64,000 nt of DNA from positions 558,001-622,000 of the forward strand of contig NZ_RHOQ01000001.1 in the NCBI RefSeq assembly GCF_003946605.1, given 5' to 3'. Below, piece after piece: positions 52,790-60,472 of this stretch; position 1 is the first letter of the stretch, and every line of letters begins with the position of its first letter. This stretch comes from Companilactobacillus baiquanensis. Its GTDB lineage: Bacteria > Bacillota > Bacilli > Lactobacillales > Lactobacillaceae. A model generated the notes under the pieces. The model searched no databases, was not told where the DNA came from, and worked only from the letters and a program-made list of their open reading frames with translations. The position numbers and the translations under genes are program-made.

Positions 52790-54538
52790 ATGAAATTTAA
52801 AATATTAGGAATATACCCATATGCTGGATTAGAACAATCCATAAAAGGACAGCTGCCTAAATTCCCCGAATTAGAAATCGACCATTTTCTTGGAGATTTG
52901 AGTTACGGAATAGAAATAGCCAGTCAACAATTAAAAGAACATAATTATGACGCAATTATTTCTCGTGGTGGAACTAAACGTGCATTAGAGCAAAAATTCG
53001 ATCTTCCTATAATCGATATTGGTGTTTCTAAATATGATATTTTGCAAGCTATTCAAAGCCTCAGACATATTAAAAAAATTGCCATTGTAGGATTTGATTT
53101 TTTAAGCATAAATGCCGAACATGTTATAGAGGATTTCAATAAAAATTTAACAGTTTATCAAATTCATTCTTTAACTGATGCACAAAAAATCCTCCTTAAA
53201 CTTAAGGAGGATAATTATGACGTTATTATTGGAGATAGAATTACAAGTAGACTTGCAAGTGAAATTGGAATAAATTGCATTTTAATATCATCTGGAGATG
53301 AAAGTGTAAATTCAGCTCTGAGAAATTGCCTTAATCTATTAAAGAATAAATACTCCGAAAAAGAATCCAGTAAAATACTATTAGACTTACTTAAATATCG
53401 TGATGAAAGTTTAGTAACAGTTGACAGTGACAATATTATCAACTATACGGCAAATTTAAATTATTCTAACAAACTAATACCCCACATTAAAAAAAGAATT
53501 AGATATATAGATTGGGACGAAAATAAGACAAGTATTTTTAAAAGTCAAAACAAGTATTATCAAATGAGTAAGTTGAAAAATTCCGTTTATATTATTAGAA
53601 AATTACCCAATTATCAACCTAACAAGCCATTAAATACTTCAATTAATAAAAATAGTGGAACTTTTAATTCTTATCTAAAAAGTAGTTTGTCTCAAGAGTT
53701 TTTAAACGCATTAGAAATTTATAAGCACAATGATGATATACTTTTTATTGCTGGTGAAGACGGTTCTGGCAAAAAATTATTGATCGATGATATAAGTTCG
53801 TCTGAAGCAAAAAAAACATTTAAAATTGATTGTAAAGAATTGACTGAAACTACATTAAATAATTTAGAAAACTCTTTAAATTCTCCTTTTTTAGATACTA
53901 AGAATACTATTGTCTTCGATAATTTAGAAAAATTGAATATAAATATTCAACGAAAATTAATATACTTTATAAATGAGACTTTACTGTTTAAACGAAATAA
54001 ATTAATTTTTAGTTACGAATTAAATTCTCAAAATGATAATAATTTAACCAAGTTATTACTTAAACAACCTAAATATATTGAACTAAAACCCTTTAATTAT
54101 CTAGATGAACAACAAATTTCTCTTCTTATTTCACTATTAATAAATCAATTAAATATTAAATATGGTAGAGAAATACTTGGTGTAACAGATATAACATTTG
54201 ATAGAATTTTAAGAGGACCCTGGGAAAGAAACTACCGACAATTTGTCACTGTTTTAACTGAAGCATATAAAGCAAACAAATCATCGTATATAGATTTAAG
54301 TAGTTTAAAATATGGATTAAATCAAGAAAGCAACGAATACAATCTTGTAAACAATCATAAATTTACTTCAATCCAACACGATCTTTTAAATATTCCAATC
54401 AACAATACTTTAGACAACAGCATTGACTTAATTATAAGCAAAGAACTATCTATAAATAATTTTAATAAAACTAAAACGGCAGACTCACTAGGAATTTCTA
54501 GATCAACTCTCTGGCGTTTTCTAAAACGAATAAAGTAA
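52790..54538 (+). CDS. PrpR-like regulator with degenerate AAA+ domain and FIS-type HTH
   Basis: A 582-aa transcriptional regulator. Residues about 1-195 resemble the PrpR N-terminal sensor domain (LKEHNYDAIISRGGTKRALE; LKLKEDNYDVIIGDRITSRL). The middle carries an AAA+ remnant with Walker A-like IAGEDGSGKKLL and Walker B-like NTIVFDNLEKLN, but no GAFTGA loop for sigma-54 contact. The end is a FIS-type HTH (FNKTKTADSLGISRSTLWRF). It therefore probably acts with sigma-A and not sigma-54. It is divergent from the PdxA2-KdgT-kinase operon and is presumably its sensor of the acid sugar. The ATG follows AAGGGGG. Confidence 0.82.
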   Translation: MKFKILGIYPYAGLEQSIKGQLPKFPELEIDHFLGDLSYGIEIASQQLKEHNYDAIISRGGTKRALEQKFDLPIIDIGVSKYDILQAIQSLRHIKKIAIVGFDFLSINAEHVIEDFNKNLTVYQIHSLTDAQKILLKLKEDNYDVIIGDRITSRLASEIGINCILISSGDESVNSALRNCLNLLKNKYSEKESSKILLDLLKYRDESLVTVDSDNIINYTANLNYSNKLIPHIKKRIRYIDWDENKTSIFKSQNKYYQMSKLKNSVYIIRKLPNYQPNKPLNTSINKNSGTFNSYLKSSLSQEFLNALEIYKHNDDILFIAGEDGSGKKLLIDDISSSEAKKTFKIDCKELTETTLNNLENSLNSPFLDTKNTIVFDNLEKLNINIQRKLIYFINETLLFKRNKLIFSYELNSQNDNNLTKLLLKQPKYIELKPFNYLDEQQISLLISLLINQLNIKYGREILGVTDITFDRILRGPWERNYRQFVTVLTEAYKANKSSYIDLSSLKYGLNQESNEYNLVNNHKFTSIQHDLLNIPINNTLDNSIDLIISKELSINNFNKTKTADSLGISRSTLWRFLKRIK

Positions 54539-54550
54539 AAGGAGCAAAAC

Positions 54551-55180
54551 ATGCTTAAAAATATTCTCTTTGATATTGACGGAACTATTACTGATACAGA
54601 ATATACAATCATCAAATCTCTTCAAGCATTACTTTTACGTGAAAAAGGATTAACCGTAAAAGATGAAGATCTCTATTATATTCTGGGAATTCCTGGAGAG
54701 GATGGTATGAGAAAATTTGCTGATAACGAAGCTGATTTAAATGACCTATTAGAAAAATGGCGCATAATGATTGCTGAATATGCAAATTATTCTACGGTAT
54801 TTGATGGTATGGAAAATCTCTTACAGAATTTGAACAATCATAATTTAAACCTAGGTATCATTACTTCTAAAACTAAACAAGAGTTAAAAAATGATTTTTC
54901 TAGATTTAACTTAAACAAGTATTTCGACATTTTTGTGACTGCATCTGATACTAAAAAACATAAACCAAATCCCGATCCAATTTTCAAGGCTCTAGAATTG
55001 TTAGATGCAAAGGCTGATGATTCAATTTATGTTGGCGACTCTATTTATGATATGCGGTGTGCTCACGGGGCTAATCTTCCTTTTGCCTTAGCCACTTGGG
55101 GAGCCAAAAGCAATCCTGAATTTGAACAAGCTGAATATAAATTAACGGTTCCGGATTCTTTAATGCAAATAATTTTTTAG
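54551..55180 (+). CDS. HAD family phosphatase (phosphoglycolate phosphatase-like)
   Basis: A 209-aa HAD hydrolase. Motif I is LFDIDGTITDTEY (nucleophile Asp at about residue 8), motif II LGIITSKTKQEL, motif III Lys in KKHKPNPDPIFKAL and motif IV VGDSIYDMRCAHG. The helical cap lies between about residues 15 and 80. It is 12 nt downstream of the PrpR-like regulator and probably cotranscribed. In the acid-sugar module it may remove stalled phosphorylated intermediates; inference only. Confidence 0.88.
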   Translation: MLKNILFDIDGTITDTEYTIIKSLQALLLREKGLTVKDEDLYYILGIPGEDGMRKFADNEADLNDLLEKWRIMIAEYANYSTVFDGMENLLQNLNNHNLNLGIITSKTKQELKNDFSRFNLNKYFDIFVTASDTKKHKPNPDPIFKALELLDAKADDSIYVGDSIYDMRCAHGANLPFALATWGAKSNPEFEQAEYKLTVPDSLMQIIF

Positions 55181-55289
55181 TTTTTTGAGCAAAATTCTGG
55201 AATTGTTTATCTCAAACTGACAAAATACATCATAGATACAAACATTCCCCCAACTGTTTGTATCTCCCCCGTTGATTTTTATAACTCAA

Positions 55290-55329
55290 CTAAAAAAACC
55301 ACCAGATTCCCCGATCTGATGGTTTTTAT
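55290..55329. terminator. Bidirectional intrinsic terminator
   Basis: AAAACC-A-CCAGAT pairs with ATCTGATGGTTTT around TCCCCG, with A/T flanks, between the HAD gene and the convergent M50-like gene. Confidence 0.82.
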
Positions 55330-55333
55330 TTGT

Positions 55334-56113
55334 CTAAAATATATCAAAAATACCTAAAATCTTAATAACAACTATTGCTAAAACCATACTAATCACGGCA
55401 TGGACCATAAAGAAAATTGAAAATGATGTGAAATACAAAAGATAATTATTTAATACATTAATTTTACCAACGATTATAAATGCATTTCCTACAACAAACT
55501 GCACTATTAACCAGGGAATAATTCCTTGATGAACTGTTTTAAAATCAGCATCGCTTAAATCATAACCTGTACTTGCGATCATGATCGTGAGGAGTAAGTA
55601 TAAAGCGATCATTGACCAAGTACCGTTAGCAAAAGACATTTTTAAGTTATTTAAAACTGACTCAACTAAATTATTTGCATCTAACAAAGTATCTGTACTC
55701 ATACTGGTGAAATTAAGTTGTGCTTTTAGCAAGAATTTTTGCAATAAATACAGTACTAAAGAACAAGTATAATACGGGGCTAAACCAATAAAAAAATTAC
55801 CTAAACGTTGGTAAATATTGTTCTCATTCCAAGAATGCTGAACTGAACCAAGGGCCCCAGAGTTTTGATAGTGAATGTTCAATAATTGAACCTTAGTAAC
55901 TTTATGACCAAATATAAACGCAAAAAGTGCATGACCGAATTCATGGATCACAACACCTAAACCGCCAACAACTAATTGACTATTATTACCTAAATTATCT
56001 ACCAAAGTCTTCTTGGCAATATGACCGATCCAGGAAACTATTCGGGCTGTCACATATGGGACAATTGTAAAAGTCACCAAAACACCCAATATCCACTTTA
56101 AATAATCTGTCAA
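55334..56113 (-). CDS. M50-like membrane metalloprotease
   Basis: A 259-aa polytopic membrane protein with an HExxH zinc motif in GVVIHEFGHALFAFIFGHKV near residue 57, followed by KVQLLNIHYQNSGALGSVQH. This is the arrangement of compact M50-type intramembrane or membrane-proximal proteases. A further Asp-containing segment in the last third (TGYDLSDADFKTVHQ) could give the third ligand. The start is TTG 56113 after AAGGAG. Substrate unknown; no sigma/anti-sigma gene pair is adjacent. Confidence 0.75.
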   Translation of the reverse strand: MTDYLKWILGVLVTFTIVPYVTARIVSWIGHIAKKTLVDNLGNNSQLVVGGLGVVIHEFGHALFAFIFGHKVTKVQLLNIHYQNSGALGSVQHSWNENNIYQRLGNFFIGLAPYYTCSLVLYLLQKFLLKAQLNFTSMSTDTLLDANNLVESVLNNLKMSFANGTWSMIALYLLLTIMIASTGYDLSDADFKTVHQGIIPWLIVQFVVGNAFIIVGKINVLNNYLLYFTSFSIFFMVHAVISMVLAIVVIKILGIFDIF

Positions 56114-56145
56114 AAAAAGATTCTCCTTAATTTTAAAATAAGATC

Positions 56146-56874
56146 TTATTTTATTAAGAGGATCGCACCAAATAATATTAAAATCATGTAAACATATTTT
56201 ATAAAATGAGCACTATTTATTTTAGATGAAATCCAATTACCTAATGGTATCACTACTAATAACAAAGGAACGATTACTAAAAGTAATTTAACAACTTCCA
56301 TACTCCACATTCCAGATGAAATTTGACTTAATACGACTATACTACCAACACAAATGAAGTGCCCTTGTAGTATTCCTCTTAGTTTGAAAATATCCCATTT
56401 TTTGGCGGTTCCATAAACCACGATTGGGACACCATGGCTATTAAAAGAACTGCCTAGTATGCCTGAAACAATACCTGCCAAGTAATCGTATTTATCACCC
56501 ATCTTAAAATTTATAGGATTTTTTTTATTAATAAAATATAAATTATATGTACCATAGACAATAATAAATATCCCTAAAATCTTCATAATTATTTGTGGAG
56601 AACCTAATTTAATAATTAAAATTCCAATTGGAATTCCCAATATTGATCCAATAACCAATCTCTTTAATACTGAATAATCAATACTTCCTTTATATTTCAT
56701 TGCAGCCGGAATAGCCACAATTAAACCTAAAGCACCAATTATTGCCGTTGATGATTCAATATTAAACGTCATTAGTGCCAATAGTGGCATTGTAACAAGT
56801 GCTTCTCCAAATCCGAAAATGGTTCTCATTAAAGCTCCAAACAGGGCAATCAAAACAACTAAGAAATAAGTCAC
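56146..56874 (-). CDS. TauE/SafE family membrane transporter
   Basis: A 242-aa protein with about eight hydrophobic helices. Family hallmarks are LRTIFGFGEALVTMPLLALM-like in the first repeat (LMRTIFGFGEALVTMPLLAL) and GIVSGILGSSFNSHGVPIVV in the second. The family exports sulfur-containing or other organic anions. The start is GTG 56874 with TAGGAGG 6 nt upstream; an upstream extension overlaps the acetyltransferase gene and is unlikely. It follows that gene by 10 nt on the same strand. Confidence 0.85.
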   Translation of the reverse strand: MTYFLVVLIALFGALMRTIFGFGEALVTMPLLALMTFNIESSTAIIGALGLIVAIPAAMKYKGSIDYSVLKRLVIGSILGIPIGILIIKLGSPQIIMKILGIFIIVYGTYNLYFINKKNPINFKMGDKYDYLAGIVSGILGSSFNSHGVPIVVYGTAKKWDIFKLRGILQGHFICVGSIVVLSQISSGMWSMEVVKLLLVIVPLLLVVIPLGNWISSKINSAHFIKYVYMILILFGAILLIK

Positions 56875-56884
56875 ATAAAACCTC

Positions 56885-57469
56885 CTAAATGGTTGTTGAA
56901 ATACGATCTTTTTCAGATATTTTACGTAAAACTTTACATGGTGCCCCGACTGCAACTACTCCGGAAGGAATATCCTTATTTACAACACTACCAGCACCAA
57001 TAACACTATTTTTACCAATAGTTACACCACCTAAAACAGTTACGTTGGCACCCAGCCACACATTATCTTCTATATGGATCGGCGCACTAGTTTCCATTCC
57101 TGACGCTCTTTGATCAGGTACTAATGGATGACCTGCACATGCCAAACAAACACCTGGTGCAATGAAGGTACCATCGCCTAAATAAACTGGCGAAGTGTCA
57201 AGAATAGAACAATTATAATTAATAATGACCCTGCCATTAGCGTGAATATTAAAACCATAATCACATCTAAAACTAGGTTCAATAAATGTTGTATCACTTG
57301 ACTCAGCAAACAATTCTTTAATTATTTTTTGACGTTTTTTTGTTTCCGATGGTCTAGTTTGATTATATTCAAAACATAACTCTTTAGACTTTGTCTGTAG
57401 CCCCATTGGCATATCTTGATAACTAATTACATAGGGACTGTCTTTCTTTATCAATTCTGTAATATCCAT
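56885..57469 (-). CDS. Sugar O-acetyltransferase (maltose acetyltransferase family)
   Basis: A 194-aa left-handed beta-helix acetyltransferase with an N-terminal maltose-acetyltransferase-type segment (LQTKSKELCFEYNQTRPSET). Catalytic His in GVCLACAGHPLVPDQRA; hexapeptide repeats HIEDNVWLGANVTVLGGVTI and NSVIGAGSVVNKDIPSG. It is paralogous to the enzyme at 25474. It starts at ATG 57469 after TGAGGTG, followed by the TauE-like gene. Physiological acceptor unknown. Confidence 0.9.
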   Translation of the reverse strand: MDITELIKKDSPYVISYQDMPMGLQTKSKELCFEYNQTRPSETKKRQKIIKELFAESSDTTFIEPSFRCDYGFNIHANGRVIINYNCSILDTSPVYLGDGTFIAPGVCLACAGHPLVPDQRASGMETSAPIHIEDNVWLGANVTVLGGVTIGKNSVIGAGSVVNKDIPSGVVAVGAPCKVLRKISEKDRISTTI

Positions 57470-57575
57470 TATTCACCTCATTTATCTATGTTAACAAATG
57501 GCCATCAAAAAAACTCTCTTAGGTCGAATCCAACCAAAGAAAGTTTCCAATAATTTTATTTACTCGTTATTTTAA

Positions 57576-57938
57576 TTACATACCTAGACTACTAAATGCT
57601 TGAACCGTTGAATAGATCCAATAGAACGTAATTGCATAAATTACTATTGAAACAATAAAAAATACCAATCCTGCTAAATTCCAAGTTTGCTGGACTTTCT
57701 TAAAACTTTCAATATTGTTATAATCTCCGTTTTTCCATGCCCATTCATTTCCTTTAAATCCACAAACAAAAGCCCAAATAATATTAAAAACTGGAATCAG
57801 ACAAAGTAGCGGTAAATATGTTTTATTACCGATTCCCCACCAGATATTGAAAGCAAATGCTCCCCAATTCCATCCCTTAACTTCTTTAGGTGTACCTCGT
57901 AACTCTACTAGATCACTACTTGGTTTGGATTCCTGCAT
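57576..57938 (-). CDS. Small membrane protein (ribonuclease-G-like annotation group)
   Basis: A 120-aa protein with two or three hydrophobic helices. NWGAFAFNIWWGIGNKTYLP and FVCGFKGNEWAWKNGDYNNI are hallmarks of a widespread small membrane protein family often mislabelled ribonuclease G. The C-terminal helix is NLAGLVFFIVSIVIYAITFY. The start is ATG 57938 after GAGGAG; the frame reaches 57971 but without a ribosome site. Function unknown. Confidence 0.78.
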   Translation of the reverse strand: MQESKPSSDLVELRGTPKEVKGWNWGAFAFNIWWGIGNKTYLPLLCLIPVFNIIWAFVCGFKGNEWAWKNGDYNNIESFKKVQQTWNLAGLVFFIVSIVIYAITFYWIYSTVQAFSSLGM

Positions 57939-58069
57939 ATAATACTCCTCAAAAGATATTTTACAGTGCACTTTAATGTTAACAAACAGCCTTCTTCATT
58001 AATATGTCGAAATATTAATAATTGGTTATTAATATACTTAATTGATATGCTTTTAGTAAAGGAGTCATT

Positions 58070-58162
58070 ATGAAAATACCAAAGAGAAGATTCAATATTC
58101 CAATAATATTTTTGATGATCGCCTTATTGTTGCCACTGATCGGCGTTAGTAAAAAAAGATGA
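58070..58162 (+). CDS. 30-aa single-helix membrane peptide
   Basis: ATG 58070 follows AAAGGAG at 7 nt. The peptide begins MKIPKRRFNIPIIFLMIALL and ends PLIGVSKKR: basic ends around one hydrophobic helix. It is followed directly by a strong terminator that begins inside its last codons. Could be a regulatory or toxin-like small membrane peptide; no antisense RNA is evident. Coding status is inferred from the ribosome site and helix. Confidence 0.45.
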   Translation: MKIPKRRFNIPIIFLMIALLLPLIGVSKKR

Positions 58163-58199
58163 ACGACAATCAAACTCGTGATTGTCATTCATCTTTTTA
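58150..58199. terminator. Bidirectional intrinsic terminator
   Basis: A 20-nt arm (58153-58172) pairs with 58179-58198 with one mismatch, flanked by A and T runs. It overlaps the ends of the 30-aa gene and of the DUF1801 gene. Confidence 0.85.
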
Positions 58200-58568
58200 C
58201 TTTGCCCAAAAGGTTGTACATTCTTTTTTGTCTTCAATATTGAATTCGATTATTTCTTTCAGTAAATCAAAATCAACATCTTGATCAAATTTTATCCTAA
58301 ACATTTTCTTACCAAAGCTATATTCAGCAAGCTTCAACTTTTCCTCAAACTGCTCCATAACTTTCCCCTCAGGGGCAATTGAAATATGATTCTTAGCTAC
58401 ACTAAACCCAATTATGAAAGTTCCATGATCTGTAAACATTGGCTGATTCCAAGCCACTCTAGTATCTAGATTAGGGAAGTTTTTTTCAACCCATGTCAAT
58501 ATTTCAATAACACGATCTCGATGTTCGTCAACATCAATACCTTCTATGTATTCATCAAAAGTATCCAT
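58197..58568 (-). CDS. DUF1801 / YdhG-like iron chaperone-family protein
   Basis: A 123-aa protein of the YdhG/DUF1801 fold (FDEYIEGIDVDEHRDRVIEI at the start; ILTWVEKNFPNLDTRVAWNQ; MFTDHGTFIIGFSVAKNHISI; the end GKKMFRIKFDQDVDFDLLKE). Members include proteins linked to intracellular iron handling in Bacillus, but most are uncharacterised. The start is ATG 58568 after GGGAGAAGC. Monocistronic. Confidence 0.85.
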   Translation of the reverse strand: MDTFDEYIEGIDVDEHRDRVIEILTWVEKNFPNLDTRVAWNQPMFTDHGTFIIGFSVAKNHISIAPEGKVMEQFEEKLKLAEYSFGKKMFRIKFDQDVDFDLLKEIIEFNIEDKKECTTFWAK

Positions 58569-58603
58569 ATCGCTTCTCCCATACTTTTATTTTCTGTATA
58601 GCC

Positions 58604-58831
58604 TTATTTTTCTGCTTTTTTTAGCTTGGAAATTATTTCAGTTTGATTTTCATTTAATTTACTATCATTTGACTCTATATAAGTAAGTAGTTGATCGACT
58701 AAACTAGCCTCATCGCCACCTTTTTGCAGATGTACATATGTATTCATCAATACTTGCTTAAACTCTTCTGAGTTATTTTCAGTTAAACTGTTAAATAATT
58801 CATGAATAATTGTTAATACTGTTTCAGTCAT
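58604..58831 (-). CDS. Candidate bacteriocin-immunity-like small helical protein (1)
   Basis: A 75-aa, all-helical, soluble protein (TETVLTIIHELFNSLTENNS; LVDQLLTYIESNDSKLNENQ; Lys-rich end). Size and helix pattern resemble the EntA/PedB-type immunity family, a four-helix bundle with a basic C-terminus, but the match is weak. The start is ATG 58831 after GAGGATAAAG; an earlier GTG/TTG-like start at 58849 is possible. It lies downstream of two similar genes. Confidence 0.5.
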   Translation of the reverse strand: MTETVLTIIHELFNSLTENNSEEFKQVLMNTYVHLQKGGDEASLVDQLLTYIESNDSKLNENQTEIISKLKKAEK

Positions 58832-58945
58832 AACTTTATCCTCTACCATGAATTTACAGAAAACGATTCATCTGTATTGGACTTTATAGTAACATATCGT
58901 GCGAAAACTGATTAATAATTTTCATTAATTTCTCAATTTAAGACA

Positions 58946-58972
58946 AATAAAAAAGGTGCCAAAGCACCCTAC
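58946..58972 (-). terminator. Intrinsic terminator of the two immunity-like genes
   Basis: On the minus strand GGGTGC-TTTG-GCACCT is followed by TTTTT, at the end of the 59244-58969 gene. Confidence 0.8.
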
Positions 58973-59244
58973 TCTACTGTGAATCCTGGATTATGAGATA
59001 AAGAATCTATTTTCTGAATATATTCAGCTCCCGAATCCATTCCCTCTAAAGCTTCTGAAATTTTATTATCATCTTTTAATTTACCAAACAAGTGTGTCAA
59101 TGAATAATTTTCATCAAGCAACTTATATGTAGATAAAATTAATTCTTTACAATATCCATCTTGATCGACTGTTTCTGTTTTGTTCATATCTGTATAAAGT
59201 TCTGATAAAACCTTCTTAGCTTCTGAATTATCATTTAATTTCAT
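58969..59244 (-). CDS. Candidate bacteriocin-immunity-like small helical protein (2)
   Basis: A 91-aa soluble helical protein (KKVLSELYTDMNKTETVDQD; LILSTYKLLDENYSLTHLFG; GMDSGAEYIQKIDSLSHNPG). Its layout, with LY near residue 17 and a late YIQKI, matches that of its upstream neighbour and of EntA-type immunity proteins. The ATG follows GGCGGTGTAG. It starts 16 bp after the neighbour and shares its terminator. No bacteriocin precursor with a double-glycine leader is seen nearby. Confidence 0.58.
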   Translation of the reverse strand: MKLNDNSEAKKVLSELYTDMNKTETVDQDGYCKELILSTYKLLDENYSLTHLFGKLKDDNKISEALEGMDSGAEYIQKIDSLSHNPGFTVE

Positions 59245-59260
59245 AACTACACCGCCTATA

Positions 59261-59551
59261 TTAATAGATTTTACCTAAAGAACGTTCTAGGTTTATTAAA
59301 CTGTCTTCGATTTCTTGAATATATTTACTTGCCTCTTGATTGAACTCTAAACCCTCGGTTATTGATAATTGATCCAAATAAGCTTTCAAAGATGACATCG
59401 TATTATCATTCAAAAAATCTTTATCATCTAGCCTCAAATATGTATCTCGTATTTTCTCCGCCGCCATTTTATCGCATTTTCGAGACATATCTAAAGTACT
59501 GTATAATCCCGATAATGCCGATTTCAATGTCGTTAGATCTTCATACTCCAA
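59261..59551 (-). CDS. Candidate bacteriocin-immunity-like small helical protein (3)
   Basis: A 96-aa soluble helical protein (TLKSALSGLYSTLDMSRKCD; RDTYLRLDDKDFLNDNTMSS; EASKYIQEIEDSLINLERSL). It is paralogous in layout to the 91-aa gene just downstream (LY near residue 17, late YIQEI). The start is TTG 59549-59551 with AGGTGAAGG upstream. Likely first gene of a two-gene transcript. Immunity assignment is by resemblance of size, helix pattern and pairing only. Confidence 0.58.
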   Translation of the reverse strand: MEYEDLTTLKSALSGLYSTLDMSRKCDKMAAEKIRDTYLRLDDKDFLNDNTMSSLKAYLDQLSITEGLEFNQEASKYIQEIEDSLINLERSLGKIY

Positions 59552-59685
59552 TGACCTTCACCTGCCAGTCTCAATAATTTATATAAAATTATTTTTGATT
59601 TATAGTCATCATACATCTTTAAAATGATAGCGTCTACATTTTGGATAATTACTTAATCTTATTTAATAATATGGAAAAATTGAAG

Positions 59686-60396
59686 TTAAATTCTGTCGAT
59701 ATAATCTTTAAACAAGCTAAATTGACTGGTTGATTTTTCCCACATATTTTCAGGGTGCCATTGCACCGCTTGAATACTGGCATCTTTATTTTCTATTGCC
59801 TCTATAACTCCATCGGGTGCTTTTGCCACAACTGTCAAATTAGGAGCGACTTCTTTTATAGCCTGATGATGTCTGGAATTAACGAATGGATTACTCCCAA
59901 CAGATGAACGCAAGAAAGAATCAAACACTTCAACGTGATGAGTTGGAAGATCACCAGGTGCAGCTTGATGATGCTTGATTAATTTACCAGCATATTGAAC
60001 ACCCAGATCTTGATAAATCGTTCCACCAAGAGCAATATTGATCAACTCCGCACCTCTACAAATACCCAAAATAGGCATGTTGCGAGTAACTGCACCTTTT
60101 GCTAAAGCAATCTCAAACGAATCACGATATCGATCAGTTCTACCTAATTCCGGTATTGGTTCTTCATCCATAAAAGTTGGATCAATATCAGGACCACCTG
60201 TGAAAATAATTCCATCTAGTTTATCCAGTAGAGAGCTTACCCGATCATCAGGTAAATATGGCAATCCCACTGGAATCCCACCTGCATTTAGAACAGCGTT
60301 AACTGCAGGACGCGGTACAAAATCAGCATTCTTCTGGTTGATCAATGAAGTATTATTTAAAAAAATATCTGCTGTAATACCAACTAATTTATTAAT
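59686..60396 (-). CDS. Gamma-glutamyl-gamma-aminobutyrate hydrolase-family amidotransferase (peptidase C26)
   Basis: A class I glutamine-amidotransferase-fold hydrolase. The nucleophile Cys is in ILGICRGAELINIALGGTIY, the His/Glu pair in AVQWHPENMWEKS, and the oxyanion region in DGIIFTGGPDIDPTF. From the first normal start (TTG 60345) the protein has 219 aa and lacks the first beta strand. The frame is open further, and 17 more residues from an ATT at 60394-60396 restore the family N-terminus (NKLVGITADIFLNNTS), with GGTGAAA just upstream. ATT initiation is inferred; the conservative start is 60345. Substrate (gamma-glutamyl compound) not determined. Confidence 0.8.
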   Translation of the reverse strand: MNKLVGITADIFLNNTSLINQKNADFVPRPAVNAVLNAGGIPVGLPYLPDDRVSSLLDKLDGIIFTGGPDIDPTFMDEEPIPELGRTDRYRDSFEIALAKGAVTRNMPILGICRGAELINIALGGTIYQDLGVQYAGKLIKHHQAAPGDLPTHHVEVFDSFLRSSVGSNPFVNSRHHQAIKEVAPNLTVVAKAPDGVIEAIENKDASIQAVQWHPENMWEKSTSQFSLFKDYIDRI

Positions 60397-60472
60397 ATTT
60401 TCACCATTCTTTCAGTAAATATGGTGAAAAGGTTAGCACTTTTTTCATGTTAGTCAAATTATTTACTATTAG

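Noticed and set aside
58604..59551. The three small adjacent genes as toxin-antitoxin modules
   Set aside because: All are similar in size, helical and without toxin or DNA-binding motifs; immunity-type proteins fit better.
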